Positions 23,301-34,330 of a stretch of 64,000 bases of DNA are shown in pieces; position 1 is the first letter of the stretch, and the number at the start of each line of letters is the position of its first letter. This DNA comes from Candidatus Finniella inopinata (GTDB taxonomy: Bacteria > Pseudomonadota > Alphaproteobacteria > Paracaedibacterales > CAITNM01): positions 1-64,000 of the forward strand of contig CALPGA020000002.1 in assembly GCA_943322985.2 (NCBI GenBank). The letters are read 5' to 3'. The notes under the pieces were generated by a model. It made no database searches. It was not told where the DNA came from and saw only the letters and a program-made list of their open reading frames with translations. The position numbers were made by a program, and so were the translations under genes.

Positions 23301-24870
23301 CATTGGTGTCAAGCCAATCTATTAAAACTTGCGCATCATGAGCCGCAATTTCAGGACTGTTAAGTTTAAGGTAAAGATCAGAAAAAGTAATAGACGCAGT
23401 GATATATTTCTTTTTACAAAAATAAGAAAAACGTTCTTGCCACGTTTGTGAGGCTATCCATAATTTTTCTTCAAGGTCTTCAATATTAACGATAATTTTT
23501 TCAGAAGAATTAAAACCAAGAATATATGTCAAGCGAGCAAATGATGTGTCGCCCACATACCCATGGGTAGAAGCTAAAATTCCCCCATATTCTTTTGAAA
23601 TTAATTTTCCAAGCTCTACTCGCAGACTTTCGCTGTACTTATGTTTGGGCAAATATACTAATACCGATAGAGAGCGACCAACTTCATCGGTGCGTGCAAA
23701 AACAGCATTACGATCATACATATTAAGAATGCGTTCAATTAATTCCACTAGCTGTTTTTCTGATAGATAGTAAAATTCATCTAACGGAATGCTATCTATG
23801 ATATTACTCAATAATCTTTCATCATGAGATTTAAGATAAAATCCAAAAGTTTGATAAACTTTTATGGCTTTATTTTTTAACCACGGAACATCAATAGGAG
23901 AAGTTTTATAAAAATCAGAAGTGAATAGCCCAATAATTTGAACAACGCCTTCAATGGTTCCATTTTGATTAATATCCAGAACTTTAATGGAGTCTATTCT
24001 AGAGCCGCGGTATATAATAGAGCGCGCGTGTTCTTTTTTTATGTGCATTAAGTGATGTTGAAGAAGCTGACTAGCTGGCTCTTGAAGTTCTATTGTGGGT
24101 AAGAAAAAATCTTCTGAATTGTGAATTTCATCTTCTTTAAATAATCCATATCTATGAGTGGCTTGGTTATCAAACTTAGTATCTTTATCTGAAGAATTTA
24201 TGGTTTTATAGTGTCGCAATCCAAGAAATACAAAATGTTCATTATCTAGCCAATTTAAAAAAGCTCCAGCTTGTTCAATATACTCTTCTTTTTGTGCAAG
24301 CATTGCACTTGATATATTTTGAGTCCATTTTTGCATGACAGAAAAATCATCAACCACAAGAGTTAACTTTGAATAAAGCTCCCTTAATGACTCTCTATAA
24401 TTGGCGGGAATTTCTATATCTATAGGAAGAATAACAGCAATTAGTGATTCTGCAGTTGATCCTTCATGGCAGCAAGTTAATCCAGAATCAGATCTCTGCG
24501 GAGAAAATATAGGGTGCACAAGCTCATCAACAACTAATTTATTCGTTGCTAGCCAAACTTTTGTGCTGCGCACAACGAAAGATTTGTCAAAACTATGTAA
24601 AAATAATACTTGAAGTTTGTGTTTTTCAAGCAGGATATGCTTGATATGAAATTCATTTTTAGGCGGAGATTTTCTTAAAATATCAAAAGCTTTTTTAGCA
24701 ATATCAGCCAATATATTTTGTGAAGCCTGTTCACAAAGATTTTCTAAGTACCCAAAACTAACGTGCTGAAAAAAACTACTTACAAATTCTTTAAGTACAA
24801 GATTTTTTTTATCATCTTCTGATAGAATATTACTGATAAATTCTAATTTTTGAATTTCTTTAGAAGACAT
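20329..24870 (-). CDS. gdhB: Large NAD-specific glutamate dehydrogenase (about 1500 aa type)
   Basis: [62 protein letters not shown]. Confidence 0.95.
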   Translation of the reverse strand: [1513 protein letters not shown]

Positions 24871-24902
24871 AAAAATTTCTAATTATTTTTCCTTGATTAT
24901 AC

Positions 24903-25472
24903 CTAGGATTTGCAAATAAACCTACGGGTATATATGGGCTGATCACTTAGCCATGCTGAAGTTTTTTTATCAACATTCACAGCACCTGCAGCAATGCTGT
25001 ATTGCCAAACTAAGCGGTCTTTCCACTCATTGCCAAAATAAACATATTTTTTTTCTCCAAACATCTTATTCAGCAACGCTGCTTTTTTTTCGCCAACTAA
25101 ATTGTTATCTAGTGTGCTGCCAAAAGCACCGTCAAAAATATTTAGGAATGCAGAAACTTTATCAGCAATTTCTTGGTCTGACCCTGTCACCAAATAAAGC
25201 TTAGCTCCTTGCTCCTTGAGCTGCTGAATATATTGAAAAATTTCAGGAAAAAATACTAATTTTTTGGGATCAAAAATAATGTTTTTTAAAAGGTTATGTT
25301 TTAGGTGTGTTCTGCCTTTTTTCCACCAAATAAAAAGCTGAAAAAATCTAAAGGGATGGCGCTTTAAAAAGTCCCTCGCACATAACCATAAGCAATCTCC
25401 AGACCATAAAGTGCCATCTAGGTCAACACAAATAGGAAATTTTGCAAAATCTTGTTCAGAAAAACTATTCAT
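24903..25472 (-). CDS. HAD-superfamily hydrolase, like the HAD domain fused to UbiA-type prenyltransferases
   Basis: FPICVDLDGTLWSGD; LYLVTGSDQEIADKVSAFLNIFDGAFGST; YFGNEWKDRLVW. Confidence 0.7.
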   Translation of the reverse strand: MNSFSEQDFAKFPICVDLDGTLWSGDCLWLCARDFLKRHPFRFFQLFIWWKKGRTHLKHNLLKNIIFDPKKLVFFPEIFQYIQQLKEQGAKLYLVTGSDQEIADKVSAFLNIFDGAFGSTLDNNLVGEKKAALLNKMFGEKKYVYFGNEWKDRLVWQYSIAAGAVNVDKKTSAWLSDQPIYTRRFICKS

Positions 25473-25538
25473 TGGGATAACTCTATAAAGTGCAAAAAAT
25501 CATTAATTTCGCTGATGATAAACTATTTGTTTGACCTA

Positions 25539-25556
25539 GTCATATCTTTATATGAC
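25539..25556. repeat. Perfect 7-bp inverted repeat, operator-like
   Basis: GTCATAT CTTT ATATGAC in the divergent intergenic region. Confidence 0.6.
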
Positions 25557-25662
25557 CATGGTTTGCCAAGCACGAATACAAAACAGCATTAGTATCAAGT
25601 TATAGAAATTTTGTTGTTTTATGTTATAAAAAACTGCAGATACATTTAACGAGTAAAAGCCA

Positions 25663-26232
25663 ATGCCCTTACCAAATAAATCATTTTATTTTATTCGTCA
25701 CGGTGAGACTGATTGGAATAAGCGTCATATCATTATGGGAAGCATTGATATCCCTTTGAATGATTTAGGGATAACGGAATCGCAACAAGCTGCTTCAATT
25801 CTGAAAAAAGAAAAATTTGATGCGATTATTTCTAGTCCGAGGATTCGAGCTTTAAAAACAGCTCAAGTCATTGCTGAACAAGTTAAAATCAATAGACCAA
25901 TTATTATTAATACACAGATTACGGAAAGAGAATGGGGTGATGCAGAAGGAAAACCCATTGACCCAACAAAAGATTTATTTAACGATGAGGATACTCCACA
26001 TGGAGCAGAGACATTCAGCGCATTTACAGTGAGAGTTCTTGGAGCTGTATCTTTAATACTTCTTGAGCACAATTGTCCATTGATCGTTTCTCATGGGGGT
26101 GTATTTAAAGCGCTTGCCGATAGTTTAGGGCATAAAAATCTTCAAGCACTAAATTGCTCACCAATTTTATTTAAGCCAGCTAAAAATTTTTGGAGTGTGC
26201 ACAATTTGGTTAATGAAAGTCTTGATTTTTAA
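25663..26232 (+). CDS. Histidine phosphatase family protein (phosphoglycerate-mutase-like)
   Basis: FYFIRHGETDWNKRH and LIVSHGGVFKAL. Confidence 0.88.
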   Translation: MPLPNKSFYFIRHGETDWNKRHIIMGSIDIPLNDLGITESQQAASILKKEKFDAIISSPRIRALKTAQVIAEQVKINRPIIINTQITEREWGDAEGKPIDPTKDLFNDEDTPHGAETFSAFTVRVLGAVSLILLEHNCPLIVSHGGVFKALADSLGHKNLQALNCSPILFKPAKNFWSVHNLVNESLDF

Positions 26233-27575
26233 GAAGTATAAGGATTCTTAATGTTCTTCACAATGAACCTTATTGGCACACCAGGTAAGTTAAAGTCATC
26301 TCTTAGCCCATTACTAAGGTACCTAATGTAAGAAGCAGGCAGGTCATCAGCCTTAGTGCAAAATAACGCAAATGTTGGAGGACGTGATTTTACTTGTGTC
26401 ATGTACTTAATGCGAATACGACGACCTGCAACTGCAGGGGTAGGGTGCCTGTCCAACATAAATGGTAGCCACTCATTAAGCTTTGCAGTTGGAATACGCA
26501 TATTCCACAATTTATTAAGCTCTAAAACCATATCAAGCATTTGATCAAGATTTTTATGATTCAAAGCAGAAATGGCAACCATTGGAACATCACGCACCTG
26601 GGCAAGTTGATAATTTAATTGATTACGAATATGCTCCATAAGCTCTGGAAGATGATTTATTTTATCAACTTTATTCAGCGCTAAAATTAGTCCGCGACCT
26701 TCTTCAACTACTTGTTGTGCCAACCCAAGATCTTGTTTTTCTAATTGCTCCTCAATAGGAATGGTTGCATCAATTACTAACACAACCATTTCAGCAAATT
26801 GTAGAGTTCTTGTGGCGCTTTGAACTGCTAACTGTTCAACAGCATCTTGTACTTTTGCTTTTCTTCGAATTCCAGCAGTATCAATTAATTCAAATTTCTG
26901 ACCGTTATGTTCCCATAATAAACTAACTGAATCTCTGGTTACGCCTGGCATATCTGCGGTAAGCAATCGTTCTTCACCAAAAAGCGCATTAACCAAAGTG
27001 GATTTTCCAACATTGGGCCGACCCATAATTGCTAGCTTCAATGGTCTATCTGTTGCTTCAACCTCTTCTTCAACCGTTAAGTGAGGCTGAATTGCTTCAT
27101 ATAGTGCATCAATACCTAAATTGTGCTCTGCAGAAACACTTATGACTGTTTGAAAGCCAAGAGCAAACACATCATATTCAGTTATTTGTGCTTTTTTGCT
27201 GTCATTTTTATTAATTAGCACAATGATGGGCTTGTTTTTTTTGTGTAAAAATTTTGCAATTTCCGCATCAAACGCTGTTATTCCTGCTATTCCATCAACG
27301 ACAAAAGCAACCATTTGGGCTTCTTCTATCGCAGCTTCACTCTGTAGCTGCATATTTTTTGATAATTCAGGGTGTGCAGCAGATGTTTCAGGATCGGCAA
27401 GTCCAGGCGTGTCTAATATACGAAAGGGCATGTCGCCATAGTAGGCTTGTCCTTCTTGGAAGTCCCTGGTAACTCCAGGGCGCTCATGTACAATCGCCAC
27501 TTTTCTCCCTAGTAGACGATTGAAAAGGCTAGACTTACCTACATTAGGACGGCCTATTAGAGCAAGGGTAAACAT
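26229..27575 (-). CDS. der: Ribosome-associated GTPase Der (EngA)
   Basis: Two GTPase domains: [19 protein letters not shown] and [19 protein letters not shown]. Confidence 0.97.
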   Translation of the reverse strand: MFTLALIGRPNVGKSSLFNRLLGRKVAIVHERPGVTRDFQEGQAYYGDMPFRILDTPGLADPETSAAHPELSKNMQLQSEAAIEEAQMVAFVVDGIAGITAFDAEIAKFLHKKNKPIIVLINKNDSKKAQITEYDVFALGFQTVISVSAEHNLGIDALYEAIQPHLTVEEEVEATDRPLKLAIMGRPNVGKSTLVNALFGEERLLTADMPGVTRDSVSLLWEHNGQKFELIDTAGIRRKAKVQDAVEQLAVQSATRTLQFAEMVVLVIDATIPIEEQLEKQDLGLAQQVVEEGRGLILALNKVDKINHLPELMEHIRNQLNYQLAQVRDVPMVAISALNHKNLDQMLDMVLELNKLWNMRIPTAKLNEWLPFMLDRHPTPAVAGRRIRIKYMTQVKSRPPTFALFCTKADDLPASYIRYLSNGLRDDFNLPGVPIRFIVKNIKNPYTS

Positions 27576-27584
27576 AATTTATTT

Positions 27585-28880
27585 CTATCTCCAGGCTTGT
27601 AATACGCCTGAATCAGTTAAGGTGAAGATTGTTTTATCTGCTGCAATTGGAGAGAGTTGACATGCTGATTCCAAGCTATATGTCGTATCAATTTTTCCAT
27701 CTGTAACATTTACAAGCGCCATTTGTTCGCTTGTGCTAACAATAGCTAATTGATTGTTTACAGCAATTGGTCCTGCCCAGGTGATCACTTCTTCACTTTC
27801 ACGTTTACGTGGTAAAGACGCTGCCCAACGAACCTGTCCTGTTGATTTTAGTAAGCACACCAAGTCATCATTCGTGGTAATTAAGAAAAGAAAATTACCG
27901 CTTAGTACCGGGGTGCGCAATGCACCAATGTCTTTGGTCCATATCTTTTTACCAGTTAACAATTCATAAGCAGCAATGCGCCCACCATGACTTGCAATAT
28001 AGACGATATTATCTTCAATAATTGGTCGTGCACGAATATGTGCAATGCTTGATACTGTATCAATTCTTAAAGCAGGAGTCATAGTGTCTGACCAAAGCAT
28101 GCGACCGCTTTCAGGGCTTAAACAATAAATTTCTCCTGAAGTTAAAGTAACAACAACTGCTTGTGAGCAAGCAGCAGGGGCGCTTCCACCAAGAAGAGAG
28201 CTTGGTTCAATAATTCCTGCATAATCCCACAATTCATCGCCTGTTTTTGCTTCAAGTGCAAAAATCTCGTTATTCACAGTCACAACAAAAATACGTCCAG
28301 CAAAAATAGTTGGTGCAGCACGAATAGGAGTTTCTAGCTGCTTCGTCCAAATGCTTTTTCCGGTTTGTGCTTCAACACACCAAACTTCACCGAAAGATGT
28401 TGTGATATATAAATTATTGCCATCAGCGGCAAACCCGCCGCCCATAGTGTTACTATGTCCTTCCTCAGGCGAGGTTGTTAGCTCCCAAACAAGAGAGCCA
28501 TCCGCAACTTTCCTAGCTTGTACGTAACCATGTATATCCATCGAGTATACTAAGCCATTGTTAACAACTGGGTGTGTAATCAACCTATGGTAGGTGTCAG
28601 ATCCATCACCAATAGTTTCGGCCCATACTTTTTTTAAGTCATTACTTACTTGCACAGGTTGCACAAGATGTGCAGCATTTCCTCCAACATGATTCCAATC
28701 TTTCAAATCAGCAGCTGCAGGCAGTTGAACCGTCATATTTTCCAAAGCTGGATCTGGCCTTAAAGAATTCCCCACTATAATAAAAGGCTCGCGTTTCCCT
28801 TTTAATTTTTCTTTTGTTTCACTGCAACCAACTAGAACTAGTAGAGCAATCAAACAGCCTGTTATAGATACGTTTTTCAT
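27585..28880 (-). CDS. bamB: Outer membrane assembly factor BamB (PQQ-like beta-propeller lipoprotein)
   Basis: Lipobox LVLVGCSE; repeated blades such as [26 protein letters not shown]. Confidence 0.9.
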   Translation of the reverse strand: MKNVSITGCLIALLVLVGCSETKEKLKGKREPFIIVGNSLRPDPALENMTVQLPAAADLKDWNHVGGNAAHLVQPVQVSNDLKKVWAETIGDGSDTYHRLITHPVVNNGLVYSMDIHGYVQARKVADGSLVWELTTSPEEGHSNTMGGGFAADGNNLYITTSFGEVWCVEAQTGKSIWTKQLETPIRAAPTIFAGRIFVVTVNNEIFALEAKTGDELWDYAGIIEPSSLLGGSAPAACSQAVVVTLTSGEIYCLSPESGRMLWSDTMTPALRIDTVSSIAHIRARPIIEDNIVYIASHGGRIAAYELLTGKKIWTKDIGALRTPVLSGNFLFLITTNDDLVCLLKSTGQVRWAASLPRKRESEEVITWAGPIAVNNQLAIVSTSEQMALVNVTDGKIDTTYSLESACQLSPIAADKTIFTLTDSGVLQAWR

Positions 28881-29593
28881 TAGTTCCCTTTTTGAGCTTG
28901 CTCTGCCATTTGGCTGGCTAGATTTTGTGTCATGACTTGAGCACGTGTCTGAAGATCTTTAGGGCATTTTGGATCTTGTGCAATGCTCACAAATATTTCT
29001 GCAGCTTTTGCATGATTATTTTGACGTAGCTCAAGTATTGCCTTCAACTCGAGAGCTAGGTGACGATAAGGCGCTGCTTCTTTTGCGCAAGGCTCTAGCA
29101 GTTTTTCAAGTTTTTTTAATTCTTCCACGTTGTCGTTTTTAAGGCGATCTAAGTGCAAGCTTACATAAAGAACAGTCGCCAGCTCACGGAACATGTGCTC
29201 AGTGCTGCTGCTATCCATCAAATCCTTATAAATTTCCTCTGCCCGATTCAAATCCTTATGGCCAGTTTCCTGACGTAAGATCGCAGCCATATTAAATTTT
29301 GCAAGAGTAGAATATGAACGATGAGAAGATTTTGAAATACCTTCCATAGCTGACAAGGCATCGCCAATATTTTTATTAAACAATAATGTTTGTGCACTCA
29401 CAAACTGTTGAGAAATAATATCGCGCTGCTTAGCTTGGTGATGTTGCCAAAAATTAAATGCTGCTGATAACCCAATAATCACAGCAAAACCAATGACTAT
29501 AGACTTTCCATACTTCTTCCAAAGTTGTTCAAATTTTTCTTGGCGAAGATCACTTTCAACTTCTTGGACGAACTGTTCAAAATTATTTGACAT
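28880..29593 (-). CDS. TPR-like membrane protein, YfgM/DUF2133-like
   Basis: Single TM (SIVIGFAVIIGLSAAFNFW) followed by helical repeats; adjacent to bamB and der. Confidence 0.75.
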   Translation of the reverse strand: MSNNFEQFVQEVESDLRQEKFEQLWKKYGKSIVIGFAVIIGLSAAFNFWQHHQAKQRDIISQQFVSAQTLLFNKNIGDALSAMEGISKSSHRSYSTLAKFNMAAILRQETGHKDLNRAEEIYKDLMDSSSTEHMFRELATVLYVSLHLDRLKNDNVEELKKLEKLLEPCAKEAAPYRHLALELKAILELRQNNHAKAAEIFVSIAQDPKCPKDLQTRAQVMTQNLASQMAEQAQKGN

Positions 29594-29670
29594 AAAAATT
29601 CTTTTTGATCTTAAAATTTATTCATAATTGCACTATATACTGTATTGAGAGAACAGCAAATACAGAAGTG

Positions 29671-30207
29671 ATGGCAATTTTACCAGTTTTGGTCACACCA
29701 AACCCTATTTTACGCAGAAAAGCTACGCTTGTGTCTGTTGTAGATGTGCATATCAAAAAATTATTAAAAGATTTAGAAGAAACCATGGTCGCAGAAGATG
29801 GTATTGGACTTGCTGCTCCTCAGGTCGGAGTTTCAAAGCGAGTTTTAGTTATGGATGTGCCAGCAAACATGACAATTGATGGAGAAGAAATGGAAGGAGT
29901 TGATGCAGATCAAAATCTTTATCGAATGGTAAATCCAGAAATTATTTGGGCTAGTGATGAATTGTCCACGTGCCAGGAAGGCTGTCTTTCTGTTCCGGGA
30001 CAGTACGCCTCAGTAACACGTCCAGAAAAGGTGCGTATACGATACCTAAATGAAAAAGGTATTGTTTGTGAAACAGAATTTAATCACTTACAAGCCGCTT
30101 GCGTTCAGCATGAAATGGATCATCTAGACGGTAAGCTTTTTGTAGATTATCTTTCATCAATGAAACGTGAGATGTTGCTTCGCAAAGCCCAGCGTGTAGA
30201 GCGATAG
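29671..30207 (+). CDS. def: Peptide deformylase
   Basis: GIGLAAPQVG, EGCLSVPG, QHEMDHLDG motifs. Confidence 0.95.
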   Translation: MAILPVLVTPNPILRRKATLVSVVDVHIKKLLKDLEETMVAEDGIGLAAPQVGVSKRVLVMDVPANMTIDGEEMEGVDADQNLYRMVNPEIIWASDELSTCQEGCLSVPGQYASVTRPEKVRIRYLNEKGIVCETEFNHLQAACVQHEMDHLDGKLFVDYLSSMKREMLLRKAQRVER

Positions 30208-30230
30208 AGATATTTCTCTATAGTTCTACA
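30195..30230. repeat. Extended hairpin spanning both stop codons of convergent def and infB
   Basis: TGTAGA-GCG-ATAGAGA-TATT-TCTCTAT-AGT-TCTACA: 7-bp inner and 6-bp outer stems, 3x3 internal loop. Confidence 0.6.
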
Positions 30231-32769
30231 ACTTCCTAGCAATCGACTCGATTTCAAAGCACTCAATAATATCACCTTCGCGAATGTCATTATAGTTTTC
30301 AAAGGCCATACCACATTCAAATGCTTCTTTCACTTCTTTTACTTCGTCTTTGAAGCGTTTAAGTGTTTTTAATGTGCCTTCATGTATTACAATGCTGTCA
30401 CGCAACAAGCGTACCTTTGCGCCACGTTTCACTACGCCTTCGGTTATGTAGCACCCTGCAACTTTACCAATGCCTGTAATGTTAAATACGTTACGTATGG
30501 CGGCATTTCCAAGATATTTTTCTTTCAATGTTGGCGCTAATAGGCCGCTTAGCATTGTTTTAATATCATCAATTACGTCATAAATAATTGAATAATAACG
30601 AATGTCTAAGCCATCTCTTCGTGCAAGGTCTCTGGCTTGTGGATTTGCACGCACGTTAAATCCAACGATAATTCCTCCAGAAGCACGAGCAAGAGTAACG
30701 TCACTTTCGTTAATTCCTCCAACACCGCCGTGTAAAATTCGTGGGGCCACTTCCGTACCACTTAATTTTTGTAAGCTCGATGTGATCGCTTCTAATGAGC
30801 CTTGAACGTCAGTTTTAATGACAACAGGGAACTCTTTAATATCCCCAGCTGCAATCTGACTCATGATTGATTCCATAGAAGTCTTCACTCTAGATTTTGC
30901 TATTTGGTCACGTTTTCTATGAGTACGTGATTCTGCAATTTCACGAGCTTTTGCTTCACTTTCAACAACCAAAAATTCATGGCCTGCAGTAGGAACGCCG
31001 TTAAATCCTAAGACCTCAACAGGAACTGAAGGTCCTGCTTGTTTGATAGGTTTTCCATGATCGTTAACCATTGCACGAACCTTGCCCCATTCAGAGCCTG
31101 CTACAACAATATCACCGACTTCAAGCGTACCATTTTGGACAAGAAGTGTTACAACAGTACCGCGGCCGCGATCAACTTTAGCCTCGACTACGGCGCCTAA
31201 TGCACTTCTGTTTGGATTAGCTTTTGGCTCAATGACTTCTGCTTGCAAAAGAATAACTTCTTCTAATTTTTCAAGATTTCTAAGCTCTTTCGCTGAAACT
31301 TCAACGCTCAGGACATCTCCACCAAATTCTTCCAAAATTATGTCGTGGCTTAATAATTCACTGCGGACTCGCTCTGGGTTTGCGTCTGGCTTATCAATTT
31401 TGTTAATGGCAACAACTATTGGCACACCAGCAGCTTTTGCATGGTTAATTGCTTCAATGGTTTGCTCCATAATTCCATCGTCTGCAGCCACAACAAGAAC
31501 GACAACGTCTGTGACGTTTGCTCCACGAGCGCGCATTTCACTGAAAGCAGCATGACCTGGCGTATCAATAAAGGTGATCTTTTTACCAGATGCCATCGTA
31601 ACTTGATATGCACCAATATGTTGAGTTATTCCCCCAGCTTCACCAGCAACTACGTCTGTTTTCCGCAAAGCGTCTAGTAGTGACGTTTTTCCATGATCAA
31701 CGTGTCCCATTACGGTCACAATAGGCGCGCGGGAAACTAAATCAGCTGCGTTATCTTCTGCTCCCTTAAGTCCAATCTCAATATCTGAATCAGATACACG
31801 TTTGGGAGTATGACCGAATTCAGCGCAGATCAATTCAGCTGTATCAGCGTCAATAATCTGATTAATAGTCACCATCATGCCTAGTTTCATTAATGATTTA
31901 ACCACATCACCAGAACGAACAGCCATACGGTTAGCAAGTTCACCAACTACAATGGTTTCAGGGATAATTACTTCTCGCACTATTTTTTGTGCATCCTGTT
32001 GATCAGCGCCATGTTGCTGACGCATTTTCTTTTGATTCATGCGTTTCATAGCAGCAATAGAGCGTGAACGTTGTTCAGTGTCGTCTGCTAACAATCTAGC
32101 CTGAGTATTCCTGTCTAATTTTTTAGGAGCTTCGCTCAATGTTTTTTTAGCTGGAACCACAACTTTTTTAGGAGCTTCTGCTCTGTAAACAACGGCTTTG
32201 CGTTTTGCTGCTACTGCTTCTTCATCGTCAGCCACCACGAAATCATCTTTTGGTTTTGCTGGATGTTTTGAATCACTTCTTTGTGGAGTTTTTACAAGTT
32301 CTCCAGGTGCTGGTGGTAAAGTGGCAGCCATAAGTTCTAGACTTACAAGCTCAATACGTTTTTGCTCAAGAATTTCTGAATCTTTTGCTGAGTCTTCAGG
32401 TTCTTGATTACGAGAACGTCGTTCTTGCTGCCTTGCTTGTTCTTCTAAAGCTGATTTTACTGCCTTTAAACGAGCATCTAGCTCACCATGAGTAAGCCCA
32501 CGAAGAGTTTCCGGTAAATTAGCCTCATTCACATTAACAGGTTCTATAGGCTTTTCTACCTGCGATCCTATTTTTTTGCGTTTAACCTCAACGTCCACAG
32601 TTTTTGTGCGGCCGTGCGTAAAGCTTTGTTGCACTTGTCCTTCTGCAGGACGCTTAACCTCAAGTCTTTTTCCTAAGGTAAGTGTTTTTTTCTTAACTAG
32701 CGCATCACCTTGCTCCGTTGCTTGAGCCTCGGTATTGTTTGCTTGTCCCGTTTGCGACTCCAACGCCAT
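30226..32769 (-). CDS. infB: Translation initiation factor IF-2
   Basis: [53 protein letters not shown]. Confidence 0.98.
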   Translation of the reverse strand: MALESQTGQANNTEAQATEQGDALVKKKTLTLGKRLEVKRPAEGQVQQSFTHGRTKTVDVEVKRKKIGSQVEKPIEPVNVNEANLPETLRGLTHGELDARLKAVKSALEEQARQQERRSRNQEPEDSAKDSEILEQKRIELVSLELMAATLPPAPGELVKTPQRSDSKHPAKPKDDFVVADDEEAVAAKRKAVVYRAEAPKKVVVPAKKTLSEAPKKLDRNTQARLLADDTEQRSRSIAAMKRMNQKKMRQQHGADQQDAQKIVREVIIPETIVVGELANRMAVRSGDVVKSLMKLGMMVTINQIIDADTAELICAEFGHTPKRVSDSDIEIGLKGAEDNAADLVSRAPIVTVMGHVDHGKTSLLDALRKTDVVAGEAGGITQHIGAYQVTMASGKKITFIDTPGHAAFSEMRARGANVTDVVVLVVAADDGIMEQTIEAINHAKAAGVPIVVAINKIDKPDANPERVRSELLSHDIILEEFGGDVLSVEVSAKELRNLEKLEEVILLQAEVIEPKANPNRSALGAVVEAKVDRGRGTVVTLLVQNGTLEVGDIVVAGSEWGKVRAMVNDHGKPIKQAGPSVPVEVLGFNGVPTAGHEFLVVESEAKAREIAESRTHRKRDQIAKSRVKTSMESIMSQIAAGDIKEFPVVIKTDVQGSLEAITSSLQKLSGTEVAPRILHGGVGGINESDVTLARASGGIIVGFNVRANPQARDLARRDGLDIRYYSIIYDVIDDIKTMLSGLLAPTLKEKYLGNAAIRNVFNITGIGKVAGCYITEGVVKRGAKVRLLRDSIVIHEGTLKTLKRFKDEVKEVKEAFECGMAFENYNDIREGDIIECFEIESIARKL

Positions 32770-32776
32770 ACATATC

Positions 32777-34306
32777 CTATTCTTGGTTAAACCAGTGCTC
32801 ACGAGCTTTCATGATGATGGCATTAGCCACTTCAATATCCATAACTCCTGCACCAATAATTTCTTGTAACTCATCTCCAGCAAGTTCCGCTAAATCTTCA
32901 CGTATTTTTACGCTTTTTTCTGCTAGCTTTACCAACATCTGTGATGTTAATCCAAGACCGTACATATCTTCAGCAACGCCAAGTGCATCACACTTCTCTT
33001 TCATTATGGCATCCAAATTTTCAAGATAAGCCTTGCCTCTAGATTGCAGCTCATTAGCTGTATCTTCATCGATACCTTCGATTCTCAAAAATTCGTCTAT
33101 ATCGATAGTTGCGACTTCTTCAATGGTTTCAAAGCCTTCAGAAATTAATAATTGAGCGAACATTTCATCTATATCTAGCGCTTCAATGAACAAATTCATT
33201 TTGCTTTCATTTTCCTGTGCACGACGACTCACGTCGTCGTCTTCAGTAATAATGTCAATTTTCCAGCCTGTAAGCTGTGAAGCTAGGCGTACATTTTGTC
33301 CACGTCTGCCGATAGCCAAACTTAACTGGTCTTCAGCCACAATCACATCTATACGATGTTGGTCTTCATCAATAACAACCCTAGAAATTTCAGCAGGGGC
33401 AAGTGCGTTTACGATAAAAGTAGCTGGATTATTTGTCCATGTAATAATGTCAACTTTTTCACCTTGCAGTTCGTTCACAATAATCTGCACACGACTGCCG
33501 CGCATGCCAACGCAGGAACCAACAGGATCTAAGTTTGGGTCAGATGTGTAAACAGCCATTTTTGCACGACTACCTGGATCACGCGCAATAGCCTTAATCT
33601 CAATAATATTATCATAAATTTCTGGCACTTCTTGTTCAAAAAGTTTAGCCATAAACTTAGGATGTGAGCGCGACAACACAACCATTGGGCCGCGTGAATC
33701 AGGTTTTAAATCGTGAATGATTGCTCGAACTCTGTCACCAACACGGTAGCTTTCTCGAGGAATCAGATCATCCTTACGCAAAATACCCTCGGCTTTTCCA
33801 AGGTCAACGATAACATTTCCAAATTCGACACGTTTAACTAACGCATTTACCACGTCGCCAATACGATTTTTGAATTCTTCATGTTGACGAGCGCGCTCTG
33901 CATCACGAACCTTTTGAAAAATAATTTGACGCGCACTTTGTGCTGCAATTCTTCCAAATTCAAGAGGAGGAAGCTCTTCTTCCAAAAGGTCATCAATTTT
34001 TGCATCTGGATAATCTAGAAGCGCTGTTTCAAGCGTGACTTGATTAATAGGGTCTTCAATCAGCTCCACAACCATCAAGCAACGAACTGTCTGTACATGC
34101 CCTGTTTCACGGTCAATATTGACGCGAATGTCATGTTCCATTCCATATTTTTGTTTTGCAGTACGCTGCATCGCAAGTTCCATGGCAACAATCACTTCTT
34201 CGCGATCAATGCCTTTTTCACGTGCAACCACATCAGCCACTTGAATTAATTCATGTCTTGGATGTTGAATTGCGTTTTCCACAGGCTTTAATTTTCTGCT
34301 TGCCAT
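32777..34306 (-). CDS. nusA: Transcription termination/antitermination factor NusA
   Basis: [53 protein letters not shown]. Confidence 0.97.
   Translation of the reverse strand: MASRKLKPVENAIQHPRHELIQVADVVAREKGIDREEVIVAMELAMQRTAKQKYGMEHDIRVNIDRETGHVQTVRCLMVVELIEDPINQVTLETALLDYPDAKIDDLLEEELPPLEFGRIAAQSARQIIFQKVRDAERARQHEEFKNRIGDVVNALVKRVEFGNVIVDLGKAEGILRKDDLIPRESYRVGDRVRAIIHDLKPDSRGPMVVLSRSHPKFMAKLFEQEVPEIYDNIIEIKAIARDPGSRAKMAVYTSDPNLDPVGSCVGMRGSRVQIIVNELQGEKVDIITWTNNPATFIVNALAPAEISRVVIDEDQHRIDVIVAEDQLSLAIGRRGQNVRLASQLTGWKIDIITEDDDVSRRAQENESKMNLFIEALDIDEMFAQLLISEGFETIEEVATIDIDEFLRIEGIDEDTANELQSRGKAYLENLDAIMKEKCDALGVAEDMYGLGLTSQMLVKLAEKSVKIREDLAELAGDELQEIIGAGVMDIEVANAIIMKAREHWFNQE
33221..33240 (-). 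repeat. 8-bp perfect inverted repeat inside nusA (GUGA tetraloop in mRNA)
   Basis: ACGACGAC GTGA GTCGTCGT on the coding strand. Confidence 0.6.
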
Positions 34307-34330
34307 GGTATCCCTATATCAATCTTTCTT

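Noticed and set aside
31082-31555. 157-aa plus-strand ORF antisense to infB
   Set aside because: Shadow ORF within a well-supported gene; Ser/Thr/Arg-rich composition typical of antisense translation
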